Made by a program: the position numbers and the translations under genes | Notes under the pieces: model-generated | Seen by the model: the letters and a program-made list of their open reading frames with translations, nothing else | What the model was told of the DNA's origin: nothing | The model's database searches: none | In this document: piece by piece, positions 24,690-33,464 of the stretch | Layout of the letters: the number at the start of each line of letters is the position of its first letter | Numbering within the stretch: the first letter of the stretch is position 1 | Assembly: GCA_963782185.1 (NCBI GenBank) | Contig: CAWAJB010000027.1 | Coordinates: 434,001-498,000 of the forward strand | DNA: 64,000 bases | From: RYN-230 sp963782185 | Lineage (GTDB): Bacteria; Actinomycetota; Actinomycetes; Streptosporangiales; Streptosporangiaceae | Direction: 5' to 3'

Positions 24690-25060
24690 TTATCGTGCTG
24701 CCGATTGCCTGGTGATGGCCTGCGCCAGGCGCGGCGCCTGCCGGCGGTGGATATGCATGTTGCCGTAAATGCTGCGGTCCAGGCCGAAGAACCAAAGACC
24801 GGGAAGCTGGGGCGATGACGAGGCACCGGTGAACGGCGGCATCCCGTGCTTATCCAGGTCCACCAGGTGGCCTGCCAGCCGTTCAAGGCCCGGGCGGTAG
24901 CCGGTCGCGCAGATCACGGCATCGGGGGCGCAACTGGTGCCGTCACTGAAGCGGACCTGCGGGCCCTCGAACCGTCGATGGCGGGCTTCATGGTCACCCG
25001 CCCGGCCTTCAGCGCGCGGGCAAAGCCGTTGTCGACAGCGCCCGTCGGAATGGATAGCCA
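24690..25060 (-). pseudogene. C-terminal remnant of a flavin-containing monooxygenase, frameshifted
   Basis: The minus-strand frame VRFSDGTSCAPDAVICATGY followed by GLWFFGLDRSIYGNMH and HIHRRQAPRLAQAI is the C-terminal FAD/NAD(P)-enzyme end of a flavin-containing monooxygenase. Upstream, NGFARALKAGRVTMKPAIDG lies in a different frame, and the two join if one base is restored near 24,972. The N-terminal FAD domain is absent. Together with the neighbouring patatin stump this marks a deletion-scarred region. Confidence 0.65.
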
Positions 25061-25251
25061 GCGATCCTGACTTCGGCTGCCTGCACTCCAGCGACAAGCA
25101 TTACTCCCCGGAGTTCAGGGGTTTCCTGGACACCCAGAAGCAGCGAGACTACCCACCCGTATCCACGACTCAGCATAGAGCCGCGGCCGGCAGGCCTCGC
25201 CACAGGACAACGTGGTCACTACGCAAACCGCGGGCACCGGGCTAGCGGGTG

Positions 25252-26325
25252 TCACCCGCGGTGACGCACACCGCGGGCGGCCAATGCGTTCGCTATCTCT
25301 TGTGTGGTGTGTTCCCAGCCGCGCAGGGTTGACCGCCGCTGTCGTGCGGCGGCCCGTAGCCGGTGCCGGTGGCGCTCGTCACCCAGCCAGTCTCCGAGCG
25401 CGGCGGCGAGGGCGGCCGGATCGCCGGGACGGACGAGTTGGCCGGGGCGGGTGCCATCGGCGGTGGAGCCGAGCGCTTCGGGCAGCCCACCGACGGCGGC
25501 GGCTATGACGGGTAGGCCGTGGGCGAGCGCTTCGGTGACGGTCATGCCGTAGGTCTCCGAGCGGGACGGCGCGACGAGCAGGTCGGCGGTGGCGTACGCG
25601 TGGCTGAGCGCCGCGCCGGTCAGGACGCCGGCGAGCCGGACGCGGTGGCCGTAGCCGAGGCGCGTGATACGGGTCTGCAACTGGTCGACGAAGTCAGGGT
25701 CGCGGTCGAGCGGTCCGGCCAGCACGCAATGCCAGTCCCGCTCGGCGAGGCCGGCGAGCGCCTCGACGAGGAGGTCCTGCCCCTTGTGGCGGCTGAGGAC
25801 TCCGACGCAGATCAGGCGGCCGCGGACGGGCCGGGCCGGGGCAGCGACCTGATCGGCGCCGGGCCGGGCGACGTGCACCCGGTGGGCCGGGATCGCGTAT
25901 CGGGTCAGTACCTGCTGGCGGGTCCATTCGCTGGTAACGACCACGCCGGAGGCCGCGCGGAGCACGACCCCTTCGGAGCGCTGGGCGCCGGCATCATGGT
26001 GCGTGTCGAGGCCGGTGGCCAGTGGCATGTGCAGCAGCACTGTCATTCGTATCCGGCCGGCGTGTGGCAGCAGTTGCGCGGCGGCCGGCGAGGCGATGAT
26101 CCCGTCGATCAGGACGGTCTCACCGTCGGGAATGGCGGAAACGACGCGGGCCAGGCCGGCGCGGGCGCCCGAGCCGGGTACCGGCCTCGCCTCGGCCACG
26201 GTTGTGACCAGCACATCCCATCCGGCCTCGGCCAGTCCGGCGCAGACGCGCCGGTCATAGATGTTGCCGCCGGTAGGCTGGCCGGGATCGTCGAACCCCT
26301 CGGGGACTACTACGTGGACCCGCAC
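25252..26325 (-). CDS. GT4-family glycosyltransferase
   Basis: The 357-residue product has the GT-B fold: an N-terminal domain with a GGNIYDRRVCAGLAEAGWDV entry, and a C-terminal domain with LICVGVLSRHKGQDLLVEAL, a VRLAGVLTG strand, and the donor-site motif ADLLVAPSRSETYGMTVTEA (family EX7E). GTG 26325 has GGAGGG 11 bases upstream and puts the first strand (VHVVVPEG) at the N-terminus; a longer frame to 26430 lacks a site. GT4 enzymes transfer sugars from nucleotide or lipid-linked donors with retention. It is divergent from a methyltransferase pair and near pterin-like and lipid genes, so it may glycosylate the pathway product. Confidence 0.85.
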   Translation of the reverse strand: MRVHVVVPEGFDDPGQPTGGNIYDRRVCAGLAEAGWDVLVTTVAEARPVPGSGARAGLARVVSAIPDGETVLIDGIIASPAAAQLLPHAGRIRMTVLLHMPLATGLDTHHDAGAQRSEGVVLRAASGVVVTSEWTRQQVLTRYAIPAHRVHVARPGADQVAAPARPVRGRLICVGVLSRHKGQDLLVEALAGLAERDWHCVLAGPLDRDPDFVDQLQTRITRLGYGHRVRLAGVLTGAALSHAYATADLLVAPSRSETYGMTVTEALAHGLPVIAAAVGGLPEALGSTADGTRPGQLVRPGDPAALAAALGDWLGDERHRHRLRAAARQRRSTLRGWEHTTQEIANALAARGVRHRG

Positions 26326-26396
26326 GATATTCCGGCCCTCCAGAGCGCCTGCCGCGCCAAACCAGCCCCCACCCTGCGGCCGAGCTGAACCACCAT

Positions 26397-27170
26397 ATGG
26401 GATCTGACGTGAGACAGGATCAACGAGCACCGTTCTTGACGGCGCTGGAGCGGGCCCGGGCGGCCGCCTACCCCGCCGGTGAGTATGTAGGCCAGGAGAG
26501 CTTCATGCGGGCGGGCGAGGTCCGGACGTTGGCTCACCACGCCCGGGTCGGCCCCGGCGTCTCGGTGCTCGACCTGTGCTGCGGGGTGGCCGGCCCCGGC
26601 CGGATGGTCACGGCGGAGTCGGGATGCCGCTACCTGGGGGTCGATTACTCCGCCAGCGCACTGGCCACTGCCCAGGAGCTGGCCGGGAGCCTCCCCTGCC
26701 GCTTCGAGCAGGCTCACCTCCCGCCTCTGCCCGAGGGCCGCTTCGAGGTGGCACTCCTGCTGGAGACGATGCTGGCCTTCCCCGACAAGGAGGCCCTGGT
26801 GGGTGAGGTGGAGCGCGTACTGGACCCGGGCGGGCGTTTCGCTTTCACAGTCGAGGAAGGCGGGCCGCTCACCCGGCAGGAGCGGGCGCGGATGCCCGGC
26901 GCCGATACAGTCTGGCTCATCGAGCTGGCGGAATTGACGGGCGTGCTGCACGAGGCGGGGTTGACCGTGATCTGGCAGCAGGAGTACAGCGACTCCCATC
27001 ACGCGACAGCGACGGCGCTGCTTCGCTGTTATCGGGCTGAGTCGGCTCAGATCGCCGCCCAGATCGGGACGCAGGCCACGGCCGAGCTGATCACAGCCCA
27101 CCAGCTGTGGAGCGACTGGCTCGGCAGCGGGCGGGTGCGCAAGTTCGCGATGGTAGCCAAGAAGCAATGA
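26397..27170 (+). CDS. class I SAM-dependent methyltransferase
   Basis: The 257-residue product has SAM motif I in VSVLDLCCGVAGPGRM, motif II around YLGVDYSASALATAQELAG, and post-motifs FEVALLLETMLAF and VLDPGGRFAFTVE. This is a small-molecule class I methyltransferase. The ATG at 26397 has only a weak ribosome-binding site. Its stop overlaps the ATG of a second methyltransferase (ATGA), so both are made together. Substrate unknown. Confidence 0.85.
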   Translation: MGSDVRQDQRAPFLTALERARAAAYPAGEYVGQESFMRAGEVRTLAHHARVGPGVSVLDLCCGVAGPGRMVTAESGCRYLGVDYSASALATAQELAGSLPCRFEQAHLPPLPEGRFEVALLLETMLAFPDKEALVGEVERVLDPGGRFAFTVEEGGPLTRQERARMPGADTVWLIELAELTGVLHEAGLTVIWQQEYSDSHHATATALLRCYRAESAQIAAQIGTQATAELITAHQLWSDWLGSGRVRKFAMVAKKQ

Positions 27171-28054
27171 CCTGCGACTATGCCCGCTACCTGGCTGCGA
27201 AGACGACCGTGGATGACCGGGCGCTTAACCGGCATGTGCTGGCGGATCTGGGCCGCCTGATGCCCGCGGGTGCGCCGCGGGTGCTGGAGGTCGGCGCCGG
27301 CCTGGGGACGATGGTGGCCCGGCTGATGGACTGGGGCGCGGTCAGCGCCGGCGAGTACATCCTGCTGGATGCGGATCGGCAGCTGCTGGATGCTTCCCGC
27401 CGGTGGCTGGGTGATTGGGCGGCCGCGCGGGGCCTGCGCAGCGCCCAGCGGCCAGATGGGCTGCGGGTGGGTGATCTCCGGGTCCGCCTGGTGCACGCCG
27501 AGCTCGGCAGTTACCTGGAGGCCGCTCACGGGGCGCCGGCCGATGTGCTGATCGCCAACGCCGTCCTGGATCTGGTGGACGTGCCGGCCGTCCTGCCCGG
27601 ATTGTTGCGGTCGCTGGTCCCCGGCGGCGCCTACTGGTTCACGATCAACTACGACGGCGAGAGCATCTTCGAGCCCGGCCACCCCCACGACGACCGGATC
27701 ATGCGGGCCTACCACCGCGACATGGATGAGCGCTTTCGCTACGGCCTGGCCGGGGAAAGCCGGACGGGCCGCCGCCTGTTTCACTACCTGAGGGCTGCGG
27801 GGGCGCCCGCGCTGGCGGCGGGGCCGTCGGACTGGGTCGTAAGCGCGGGCCCGGATGGGAACTACCCGGGCGATGAGGCTTACTTCCTGCGCAGCATCCT
27901 TGACACGATCCGCAGCGCGTTGCGGAATCGCCAGGACCGGGTGGAACCGGCGGACCTGGCCGACTGGCTGGCCGAGCGCCGCCGGCAACTGGCGGCGGGC
28001 GAGCTGGTCTACATCGCCCATCAGCTTGATTTCGCGGGCCGCTCGCCCGGCTAG
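27167..28054 (+). CDS. class I SAM-dependent methyltransferase, second of a pair
   Basis: The 295-residue product has motif I VLEVGAGLGTMVARL, the acidic loop YILLDADRQLLDASRRWL, and a later strand ADVLIANAVLDLVDVP. It differs from the preceding methyltransferase in length and in its C-terminal helices (FHYLRAAGAPALAAG). The ATG overlaps the upstream stop, and its own stop overlaps by four bases the stop of the convergent GTP cyclohydrolase II gene. It likely modifies an intermediate of the same pathway. Confidence 0.85.
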   Translation: MTCDYARYLAAKTTVDDRALNRHVLADLGRLMPAGAPRVLEVGAGLGTMVARLMDWGAVSAGEYILLDADRQLLDASRRWLGDWAAARGLRSAQRPDGLRVGDLRVRLVHAELGSYLEAAHGAPADVLIANAVLDLVDVPAVLPGLLRSLVPGGAYWFTINYDGESIFEPGHPHDDRIMRAYHRDMDERFRYGLAGESRTGRRLFHYLRAAGAPALAAGPSDWVVSAGPDGNYPGDEAYFLRSILDTIRSALRNRQDRVEPADLADWLAERRRQLAAGELVYIAHQLDFAGRSPG

Positions 28055-28682
28055 CCAGGCACGCTGCGTGGCAGCAGGTCATGCCCACCGCGCCGGGCCT
28101 TGGTGGCCAGGTAGGCGGCGTTGGTCCCGGTAAGGTGCAGCGCGGTGGGGACCTGCCTGGCGATCGTGATGCCCAGGCGGGCCAGCTGAGCGCGCTTGTC
28201 CGGGTTGTTGCTCAGCAGCCCGATGCGGCTGGCGCCGAGCGCGTGCAGCATCTGGGCCGCGCTGGTGTAGTCGCGCTCGTCGGCGCGGTGACCGAGCGCG
28301 AGATTCGCGTCGTACGTATCCAGACCGCGATCTTGCAGCGCGTAGGCGTCGAGTTTGTCATACAGTCCGATGCCGCGCCCTTCCTGGCGCAGATACAGCA
28401 CGTACCCGCCGTGCTCGGTGATCCGCTCGACCGCTTCGCGCAGTTGCGGCCCGCAGTCGCATCGCTGGCTGCCGACACATCACCGGTGAGGCATTCACTG
28501 TGCAGGCGCACCAGCGGCAGCCCGGCCGCGGCGGGCCGGCCGAGTTCGAGGGCCACGTGCTGCTGCGCGTCGGTCAGGCCGGTGAAGCTGACGACCGTGG
28601 CAGTGGTTGAGTAGTCGTCAGCGAAACGCAGCGGGATGCGAATACGCCGGCGGATCGCCGCCGCCTGGAAGGCTCCGGTCAC
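28051..28682 (-). pseudogene. ribA: GTP cyclohydrolase II gene with a one-base frameshift
   Basis: Two minus-strand frames together make a GTP cyclohydrolase II. The N-terminal part ends LVRLHSECLTGDV, which includes the first zinc Cys. The C-terminal part, from LYLRQEGRGIGLYDKLDAYA to the end, contains the GTP-binding and catalytic blocks and LLSNNPDKRAQLARLGI. Restoring one T at about 28,475 (GTGTCGGC to GTGTTCGGC) rejoins them as GDVFGSQRCDCGPQLREAVE, recovering both remaining zinc Cys. The enzyme would turn GTP into the diaminopyrimidine precursor used for riboflavin or related heterocycles. The Tyr in DAYALQD, matching E. coli Tyr105, is kept. A true pseudogene or a sequencing error are both possible. 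Confidence 0.8.
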
Positions 28683-28783
28683 CGGACGAGCCGTTCAGGC
28701 TCGCGCCAGGTCGAGCGCCTCGCCAGCGGCGTGCCGAGGCCGGTCACCGGATGTGGCCAGTAAATCACGAACGGCCTCCATCG

Positions 28784-29785
28784 TCAGCGGCGCCGGATCG
28801 GGTCGTCTCGACTCGCCCGGTTGTCCCTGGCCGCACGGCGGCGAACGGCGTCTCTCAGCAGCAGGCCCCCGCCCGGGGCCACCGCGGCCAGCATGAGTAC
28901 CGCGTAGAGAGTGGCGACCGTGACCCCGGTAGCCGCGGCGAGCCCGGCTGCGCCGAAGGCCCAGGCGGCGGCTCCCTCCCTCAGCCCCCATCCGCCGATA
29001 CTCAGGGGGATCACCATGGCCGTCTGGACCACCATCAGCAGCGCGACCAGTTCGCCCAGGGGTGCGGTGCTGCCGGCGACCCGGGCCGCGATGACGAACG
29101 TGGCCGTGTGCCCGGCGACGACCAGCACCGAGGCCAGCGCGAGCTGGGGCCACACGCCTGGGGCCAGCAGGCCATGGCGAAGGTCAGCGGAAACGGCCCG
29201 GGCGGCGCGGGTCAGCCGCGACCGGCCGCGGCGAGCAGCGCCCCGCACGACCAGCGCAGCACACCCGGCTAGGCCCGCGACACCCGCCAGAACATACGGC
29301 AGCGCGGGCCGGACCGGTGAGGGCAGGGTCAGCAACACGACGGCCGTCACCACGGCCTGGACGACCTGACCGCACAGCCGTTCCCACGCCACCGCGCGCA
29401 GCCCCTCCGCCACGTCTCCAGCGCGCCGGCCGTGCGTGACCGCCCGGTGCACGTCGCCGAGAACCCCGCCGACGAGCACGGAGTTGAGGAACAGGGAACG
29501 GTAGTAGGCGCAGACCGCCTCTGGCAGGCCGATGCCGACGCCGAGTGCCCGGGCGACGACCCGCCACCGCCAGGCCGAACACACCGTGGTCAGGACCGTG
29601 AGCGTGGCGGCGGCCACGACCGCCTGCCAGGTGACCGCACGCAGCCCGTCCCTGAACGGCGCCGCGCCCACCTGCCGCCCGAGAAACCACAGCACGGTGA
29701 CGCCGGCGGCCAGGCGCAGCAACGACGGGCCGAAGCGGCGGGCGGCCGGACCGATCCCGGCCGGAACTGAGTGCAGGAACGCCAC
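28784..29785 (-). CDS. UPF0104/lysylphosphatidylglycerol-synthase-type integral membrane protein
   Basis: The 333-residue product is an integral membrane protein with about seven or eight hydrophobic segments. The conserved family features are a WRWRVVARALG loop after the first helices, AYYRSLFLNSVLVGGVLGDV, AWERLCGQ, and the C-terminal VIPLSIGGWGLREGAAAWAF. This matches the AglD/UPF0104 family, related to the flippase domain of MprF. Members often accompany glycosyltransferases and CDP-alcohol phosphotransferases and may move lipid-linked intermediates. It is divergent from such a phosphotransferase fusion. Confidence 0.85.
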   Translation of the reverse strand: MAFLHSVPAGIGPAARRFGPSLLRLAAGVTVLWFLGRQVGAAPFRDGLRAVTWQAVVAAATLTVLTTVCSAWRWRVVARALGVGIGLPEAVCAYYRSLFLNSVLVGGVLGDVHRAVTHGRRAGDVAEGLRAVAWERLCGQVVQAVVTAVVLLTLPSPVRPALPYVLAGVAGLAGCAALVVRGAARRGRSRLTRAARAVSADLRHGLLAPGVWPQLALASVLVVAGHTATFVIAARVAGSTAPLGELVALLMVVQTAMVIPLSIGGWGLREGAAAWAFGAAGLAAATGVTVATLYAVLMLAAVAPGGGLLLRDAVRRRAARDNRASRDDPIRRR

Positions 29786-29863
29786 ACCGGGTTATACGGG
29801 TCCGCTGGACGCATAGTTCAACCGTTAAGCTGCGGCAAAATAGCTGGCCGGCGGCCGGCCGCG

Positions 29864-32362
29864 ATGAACCAGCGGGACCGCGGCCCCGTTGTCCCCATCA
29901 GGGATGGGGCAGATGGCCATGGACACGGAGGCCCGGTGCGCACGATTCAGCCTGCGGACGAAGGCACGCCGCCGGCGATCCGGCTCGCGGGCAAAGGCGC
30001 GCTGCCGACGATCCGGCTCGCGGCGATCCTGGGGATGCTCGCCACAGCCGCCCTGCTCGGCGCGGTGTCCGCCACGGCTGGTCTCGGCGTCGCCGGCTGG
30101 CTCGTCGGGCTGGCCACCGGTTCGGCGGCGACCGCGCTCCTTGTCACCGCCCGCATGCGCAGCGACCAGCCAACGATTTTCCCGGCGGACTGGGTCACCC
30201 TGGCCCGGGCGGTGCTGGCCGCCGGGGCCGCGGGGCTGGTTGCCGACTCATTCGGCCGGCCGGTATCGGTCACGGCGCTGGTCACCCTGTCCACCGTCGC
30301 GCTGGTCCTCGACGCGGTGGACGGGCAGGTGGCGCGCCGGACCGGCACCGCCACCCCGCTGGGCGCCCGCTTCGACGGCGAGGTCAACGCGTTCCTCATC
30401 CTGCTGCTCAGCATCTACGTGTCCCAGGACTACGGCCGCTGGGTGCTGGTCATCGGCGCCGCCCGCTACGCGCTGCTGCTGGCGGGCTGGCTGATCCCGT
30501 GGCTGGCCGCGCCGTTGCCCCCCCGGTACTGGGGCAAGGTCGTGGCCGCGGTCCAGGGCATCGTGCTCACCGTCGCCGCATCCGGACTGCTCGACCGCCG
30601 CGTCGGGATGATCGCGGTCGGCGCCGCGTTGCTGCTGCTGGCCGAGTCGTTCGGCCGCAACGTGATCTGGCTGTACCGGACCGGCGCTGGCCCGCGCACC
30701 CGCCGGGCTCTGCGGCTGGCCATCACCGTGCTTTCGGTCGCGCTCGTGTGGGGTGTTCTTGTCGCGCCCGACCGCATCTTCCAGTTCACCCCGGCCGCCT
30801 TTGCCCGCCTCCCCGTGGAGGGGCTGGTCCTGGTGGCTGTCGCGGTGGTGCTGCCGGCCTGGCCGCGACGGATTGTGGCCGCGGCCGCTGGAATCCTGTT
30901 CGGCCTGCTTACTCTCGTCAAGATCCTCAACATAACGTTCTACGAGGAGATCGGGCGGTCGTTCAACCCGGTATTCGGCTGGGTGGACATCGGCCCGGCT
31001 ATTGGCGTGGTACGCGACACGATCGGCCCCACGCGCACTACCCTTGCGCTCGCCGCGCTCTGCCTCGGTCTCATCCTGCTCGTCGGCGCAATCACCGCAG
31101 CAACGATTCACTTCACCACCGTGGCCGCCCGGCATCGCCGCGACGCGGTTCGCGCACTCGCCGCGCTCACCGCGGTCTGGGCGCTGAGCGCGGGCCTGTC
31201 ACTGCAACTCATCCCTGGATCCCCGGTCGCCTCGACCAGCGCCGCCGCGCTGGCCGTCGCGCAGGTGCGCGACACCCAGGCAGCGCTCCGCGACCAGCGC
31301 CGTTTCGAGAAGGTCCTGCACGGCTCCGACCCGGAAGCCAGCGTCCCCGCTTCGGACCAGCTCACCGGATTGCACGGCAAGGACGTCATCATCGCCTTCG
31401 TCGAAAGCTACGGGCAGGTCGCCGTTCAGGGCACGAGTTTCTCCCCTGGCGTCAACGCCTTCCTGCGCCGGGACACCGCGTCGCTGGGCCGCGCCGGCTG
31501 GTCCACGCAGAGCGCCTGGCTCAACGCCCCCGGCTTCGGCGGGGTCAGCCAGCTCGCCCACTCCACCCTGCTGTCGGGGCTGTGGGTCAACACCGAGCAG
31601 CGGTATGCCGAGCTGGTCGGCAGCCGCCGGTTCACCCTCAGCGACGCCTTCGGCAACGCCGGCTGGCGCACCGTGAGCGACAGCCCCGAGGATGACGAAG
31701 TCTGGCCATCCGGCGCGTCCTTTTACCACTTCGGCAAGCTCTACGACCGGTTCAACGTCGGCTACCACGGCCCAGCCTTCAGCTACGCCTCCATGCCCGA
31801 CCAGTACACCCTGGCCGAGCTTCAGCGGAACGAGCTCGGCCCGGGCCACAAGCCCGTGATGGCCGAGATCGACATGGTCTCCTCGCATACGCCCTGGGCC
31901 CCGTTGCCGACCATGGTGCCCTGGAACAAGGTCGGCAACGGCTCGATATTCGACTCCATGCCCGCGCGCAGCGAGTCCCCGGTCACGGTCTGGCGCAACG
32001 CCAGCACCGTGCGCCAGTTCTTCGGCCGGTCGATCCAGTACTCGCTGCAGGCCCTCACCTCATGGGTCACCGAACTCAATGACCCGAACCTCGTGCTGAT
32101 CCTGCTCGGCGACGAGCAGCCCGCTAGCCCCATCAGCCGCCCCGGGGCCAGCCACAAGGTGGTGATCTCGATCGTCGCTCACGACCCTTCCGTGTTCCGG
32201 CAGATTGCCTCCTGGCGCTGGCAGGACGGGCTGCTGCCCAGTCCCTCCGCTCCGCTCGAGCCCATGGACGCCTTCCGCAACCAGTTCCTCAGCGCCTTCG
32301 GCACGGCCGCGGCCCATGCGGCGTCGGCCCATGGACCCGCAGCATCAGGATCACCGCGGTGA
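29864..32362 (+). CDS. CDP-alcohol phosphotransferase fused to a membrane sulfatase/alkaline-phosphatase-fold domain
   Basis: The ~832-residue product has an N-terminal CDP-alcohol phosphotransferase domain, marked by DAVDGQVARR, TPLGAR and FDGEVNAF. The family signature ends in Asp, but here the final position (about residue 175) is Asn. Further membrane helices follow, then from about residue 520 a sulfatase-like domain: KDVIIAFVESYGQ, a STLLSGLW segment, and AEIDMVSSHTPWAPLP. Such domains transfer or cleave phospho- or sulfo-groups on lipids and glycans outside the membrane. Start candidates are ATG 29864 and GTG 29936 (GGAGG nearby). The domain pairing suggests synthesis and decoration of a membrane lipid. 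The Asp-to-Asn change may disable the first domain. Confidence 0.8.
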   Translation: MNQRDRGPVVPIRDGADGHGHGGPVRTIQPADEGTPPAIRLAGKGALPTIRLAAILGMLATAALLGAVSATAGLGVAGWLVGLATGSAATALLVTARMRSDQPTIFPADWVTLARAVLAAGAAGLVADSFGRPVSVTALVTLSTVALVLDAVDGQVARRTGTATPLGARFDGEVNAFLILLLSIYVSQDYGRWVLVIGAARYALLLAGWLIPWLAAPLPPRYWGKVVAAVQGIVLTVAASGLLDRRVGMIAVGAALLLLAESFGRNVIWLYRTGAGPRTRRALRLAITVLSVALVWGVLVAPDRIFQFTPAAFARLPVEGLVLVAVAVVLPAWPRRIVAAAAGILFGLLTLVKILNITFYEEIGRSFNPVFGWVDIGPAIGVVRDTIGPTRTTLALAALCLGLILLVGAITAATIHFTTVAARHRRDAVRALAALTAVWALSAGLSLQLIPGSPVASTSAAALAVAQVRDTQAALRDQRRFEKVLHGSDPEASVPASDQLTGLHGKDVIIAFVESYGQVAVQGTSFSPGVNAFLRRDTASLGRAGWSTQSAWLNAPGFGGVSQLAHSTLLSGLWVNTEQRYAELVGSRRFTLSDAFGNAGWRTVSDSPEDDEVWPSGASFYHFGKLYDRFNVGYHGPAFSYASMPDQYTLAELQRNELGPGHKPVMAEIDMVSSHTPWAPLPTMVPWNKVGNGSIFDSMPARSESPVTVWRNASTVRQFFGRSIQYSLQALTSWVTELNDPNLVLILLGDEQPASPISRPGASHKVVISIVAHDPSVFRQIASWRWQDGLLPSPSAPLEPMDAFRNQFLSAFGTAAAHAASAHGPAASGSPR

Positions 32363-32395
32363 GCTGGGCCTCCGGGCGCTGACATCTTCTCCCCT

Positions 32396-32421
32396 GGTGC
32401 CGGCACCACCTTCCCGGCACC
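32396..32421. terminator. hairpin behind the phosphotransferase fusion gene
   Basis: GGTGCCGG and CCGGCACC form an 8-bp stem with a ten-base loop, about 35 bases past the stop at 32362. Confidence 0.4.
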
Positions 32422-32516
32422 GGCGCGCGGCTGTGCTTGGTACGCCGCTTTGACCGCAACCCGCAGTACGATCGGTTCCTGTTGCGAGCCAGGTCACGCG
32501 ATCCGGGACGGAGCAG

Positions 32517-32651
32517 ATGCCGGTGAACCAATCGCAGCAGCCCATCGGCAACGACAGCGAGCAGGTCGTGAACCGCCACCTGGTGGCCGTGGCGCTGGGC
32601 CGGCTGCGTGCGCTGCGGCTGGCCGTCGAAGAACTCCGAGATGTCAACTGA
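32517..32651 (+). CDS. possible 44-residue helical protein
   Basis: ATG 32517 follows a GGACGGAG site. The frame encodes a polar N-terminus (MPVNQSQQPIGNDSEQ) and a single helix HLVAVALGRLRALRLAVEEL, ending DVN and a TGA. The codon usage is G/C-rich at third positions in the helical part. It is convergent with the histidine phosphatase gene. No function can be assigned. Confidence 0.4.
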   Translation: MPVNQSQQPIGNDSEQVVNRHLVAVALGRLRALRLAVEELRDVN

Positions 32652-32667
32652 CGGCCGACCCGGTGAG

Positions 32668-33309
32668 TCAGGGAAGGTGGCTGGTGTCGTTGACGCGATG
32701 GACAGCGGCAAATCCGCGGCCGTGCCACTGGATCTCGTTAATGCACGCGGAGCCGAGATACAGCCGGTAAAGGGTGCCGAGCGGGACGACGAGAGCCCGG
32801 CACAGCAGGAGTTTTATCGGGGTAATGTGACTTACCACCAGGACGGTCTCGGCGCCGTGGTCCCGCAGCAGCCGGTCACAGGCCCGGTTTACCCGGAGTG
32901 CGGTGTCGGCGAAGCTCTCCCCGCCCGGGGGTGCCTGCTGCGGGTCGCGTCGCCAGGCCGCCGCGGCTGCGGGCCATCGCTGCTCGATTTCTGCCAGGGT
33001 GAAGCCATCCCAGTCACCGAAGTCGGTTTCACGGAGATCATCATCGATGACCGCGGTCAGTCCCAGTTCGCCGGCCGCAATCGCGGCGGTGGCGACAGCG
33101 CGCTGCAACGGCGAGCTGACCACGGCATCGATCGGGGCGCCGGTGGCCAGGCGGCGGGCGGCGGCCTGGGCCTGCCGGGTTCCATTGGCGCTGAGCGGGA
33201 GGTCGCGCAGCCCGCTGAAGCGGTGCTCGGGTGACAATCGGGTATCGCCGTGCCGCAGCAGGATGGTGGTGGTGGGATCTGCTGTGGGGTTATCCCAGCC
33301 CAGTGTCAT
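32668..33309 (-). CDS. histidine phosphatase (phosphoglycerate mutase-like) family protein
   Basis: The ~213-residue product has the catalytic LLRHGDT near residue 17-23 (phospho-His), SSPLQRAVATA, ETDFGDWDGFTLAE, and the second catalytic histidine in LVVSHITPIKLLL. The length fits the broad phosphatase branch, which acts on small phosphorylated metabolites such as alpha-ribazole phosphate. It lies downstream of the pterin-synthase-like and dehydrogenase genes on the same strand, separated from them by a hexanucleotide repeat. It may dephosphorylate a pathway intermediate. ATG 33309 is used. Confidence 0.85.
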   Translation of the reverse strand: MTLGWDNPTADPTTTILLRHGDTRLSPEHRFSGLRDLPLSANGTRQAQAAARRLATGAPIDAVVSSPLQRAVATAAIAAGELGLTAVIDDDLRETDFGDWDGFTLAEIEQRWPAAAAAWRRDPQQAPPGGESFADTALRVNRACDRLLRDHGAETVLVVSHITPIKLLLCRALVVPLGTLYRLYLGSACINEIQWHGRGFAAVHRVNDTSHLP

Positions 33310-33400
33310 ATGGCTGTCCCGCGAGGATGACGAAAATGTTGTGTCGACTGTTCCCATGACAGCAAGACGAACATGTCAGCAGAACGGTTCAGCCGCCAGC

Positions 33401-33442
33401 CTTGTCCTTGTCCTTGTCCTTGTCCTTGTCCTTGTCCTTGTC
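33401..33442. repeat. (CTTGTC)7 hexanucleotide tandem repeat
   Basis: Seven perfect copies of CTTGTC lie between the stop of the 6-pyruvoyltetrahydropterin-synthase-like gene (33465) and the start of the histidine phosphatase gene (33309). On the gene strand this is GACAAG repeated, in phase with codons for Asp-Lys. Perfect short tandem repeats are prone to slippage and unusual in this high-GC background. Confidence 0.9.
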
Positions 33443-33464
33443 GCCCGGGATAATCAGGCATGGG

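Noticed and set aside
33401..33442. Tandem repeat as a CRISPR array
   Set aside because: The unit is six bases with no spacers and there are no cas genes.
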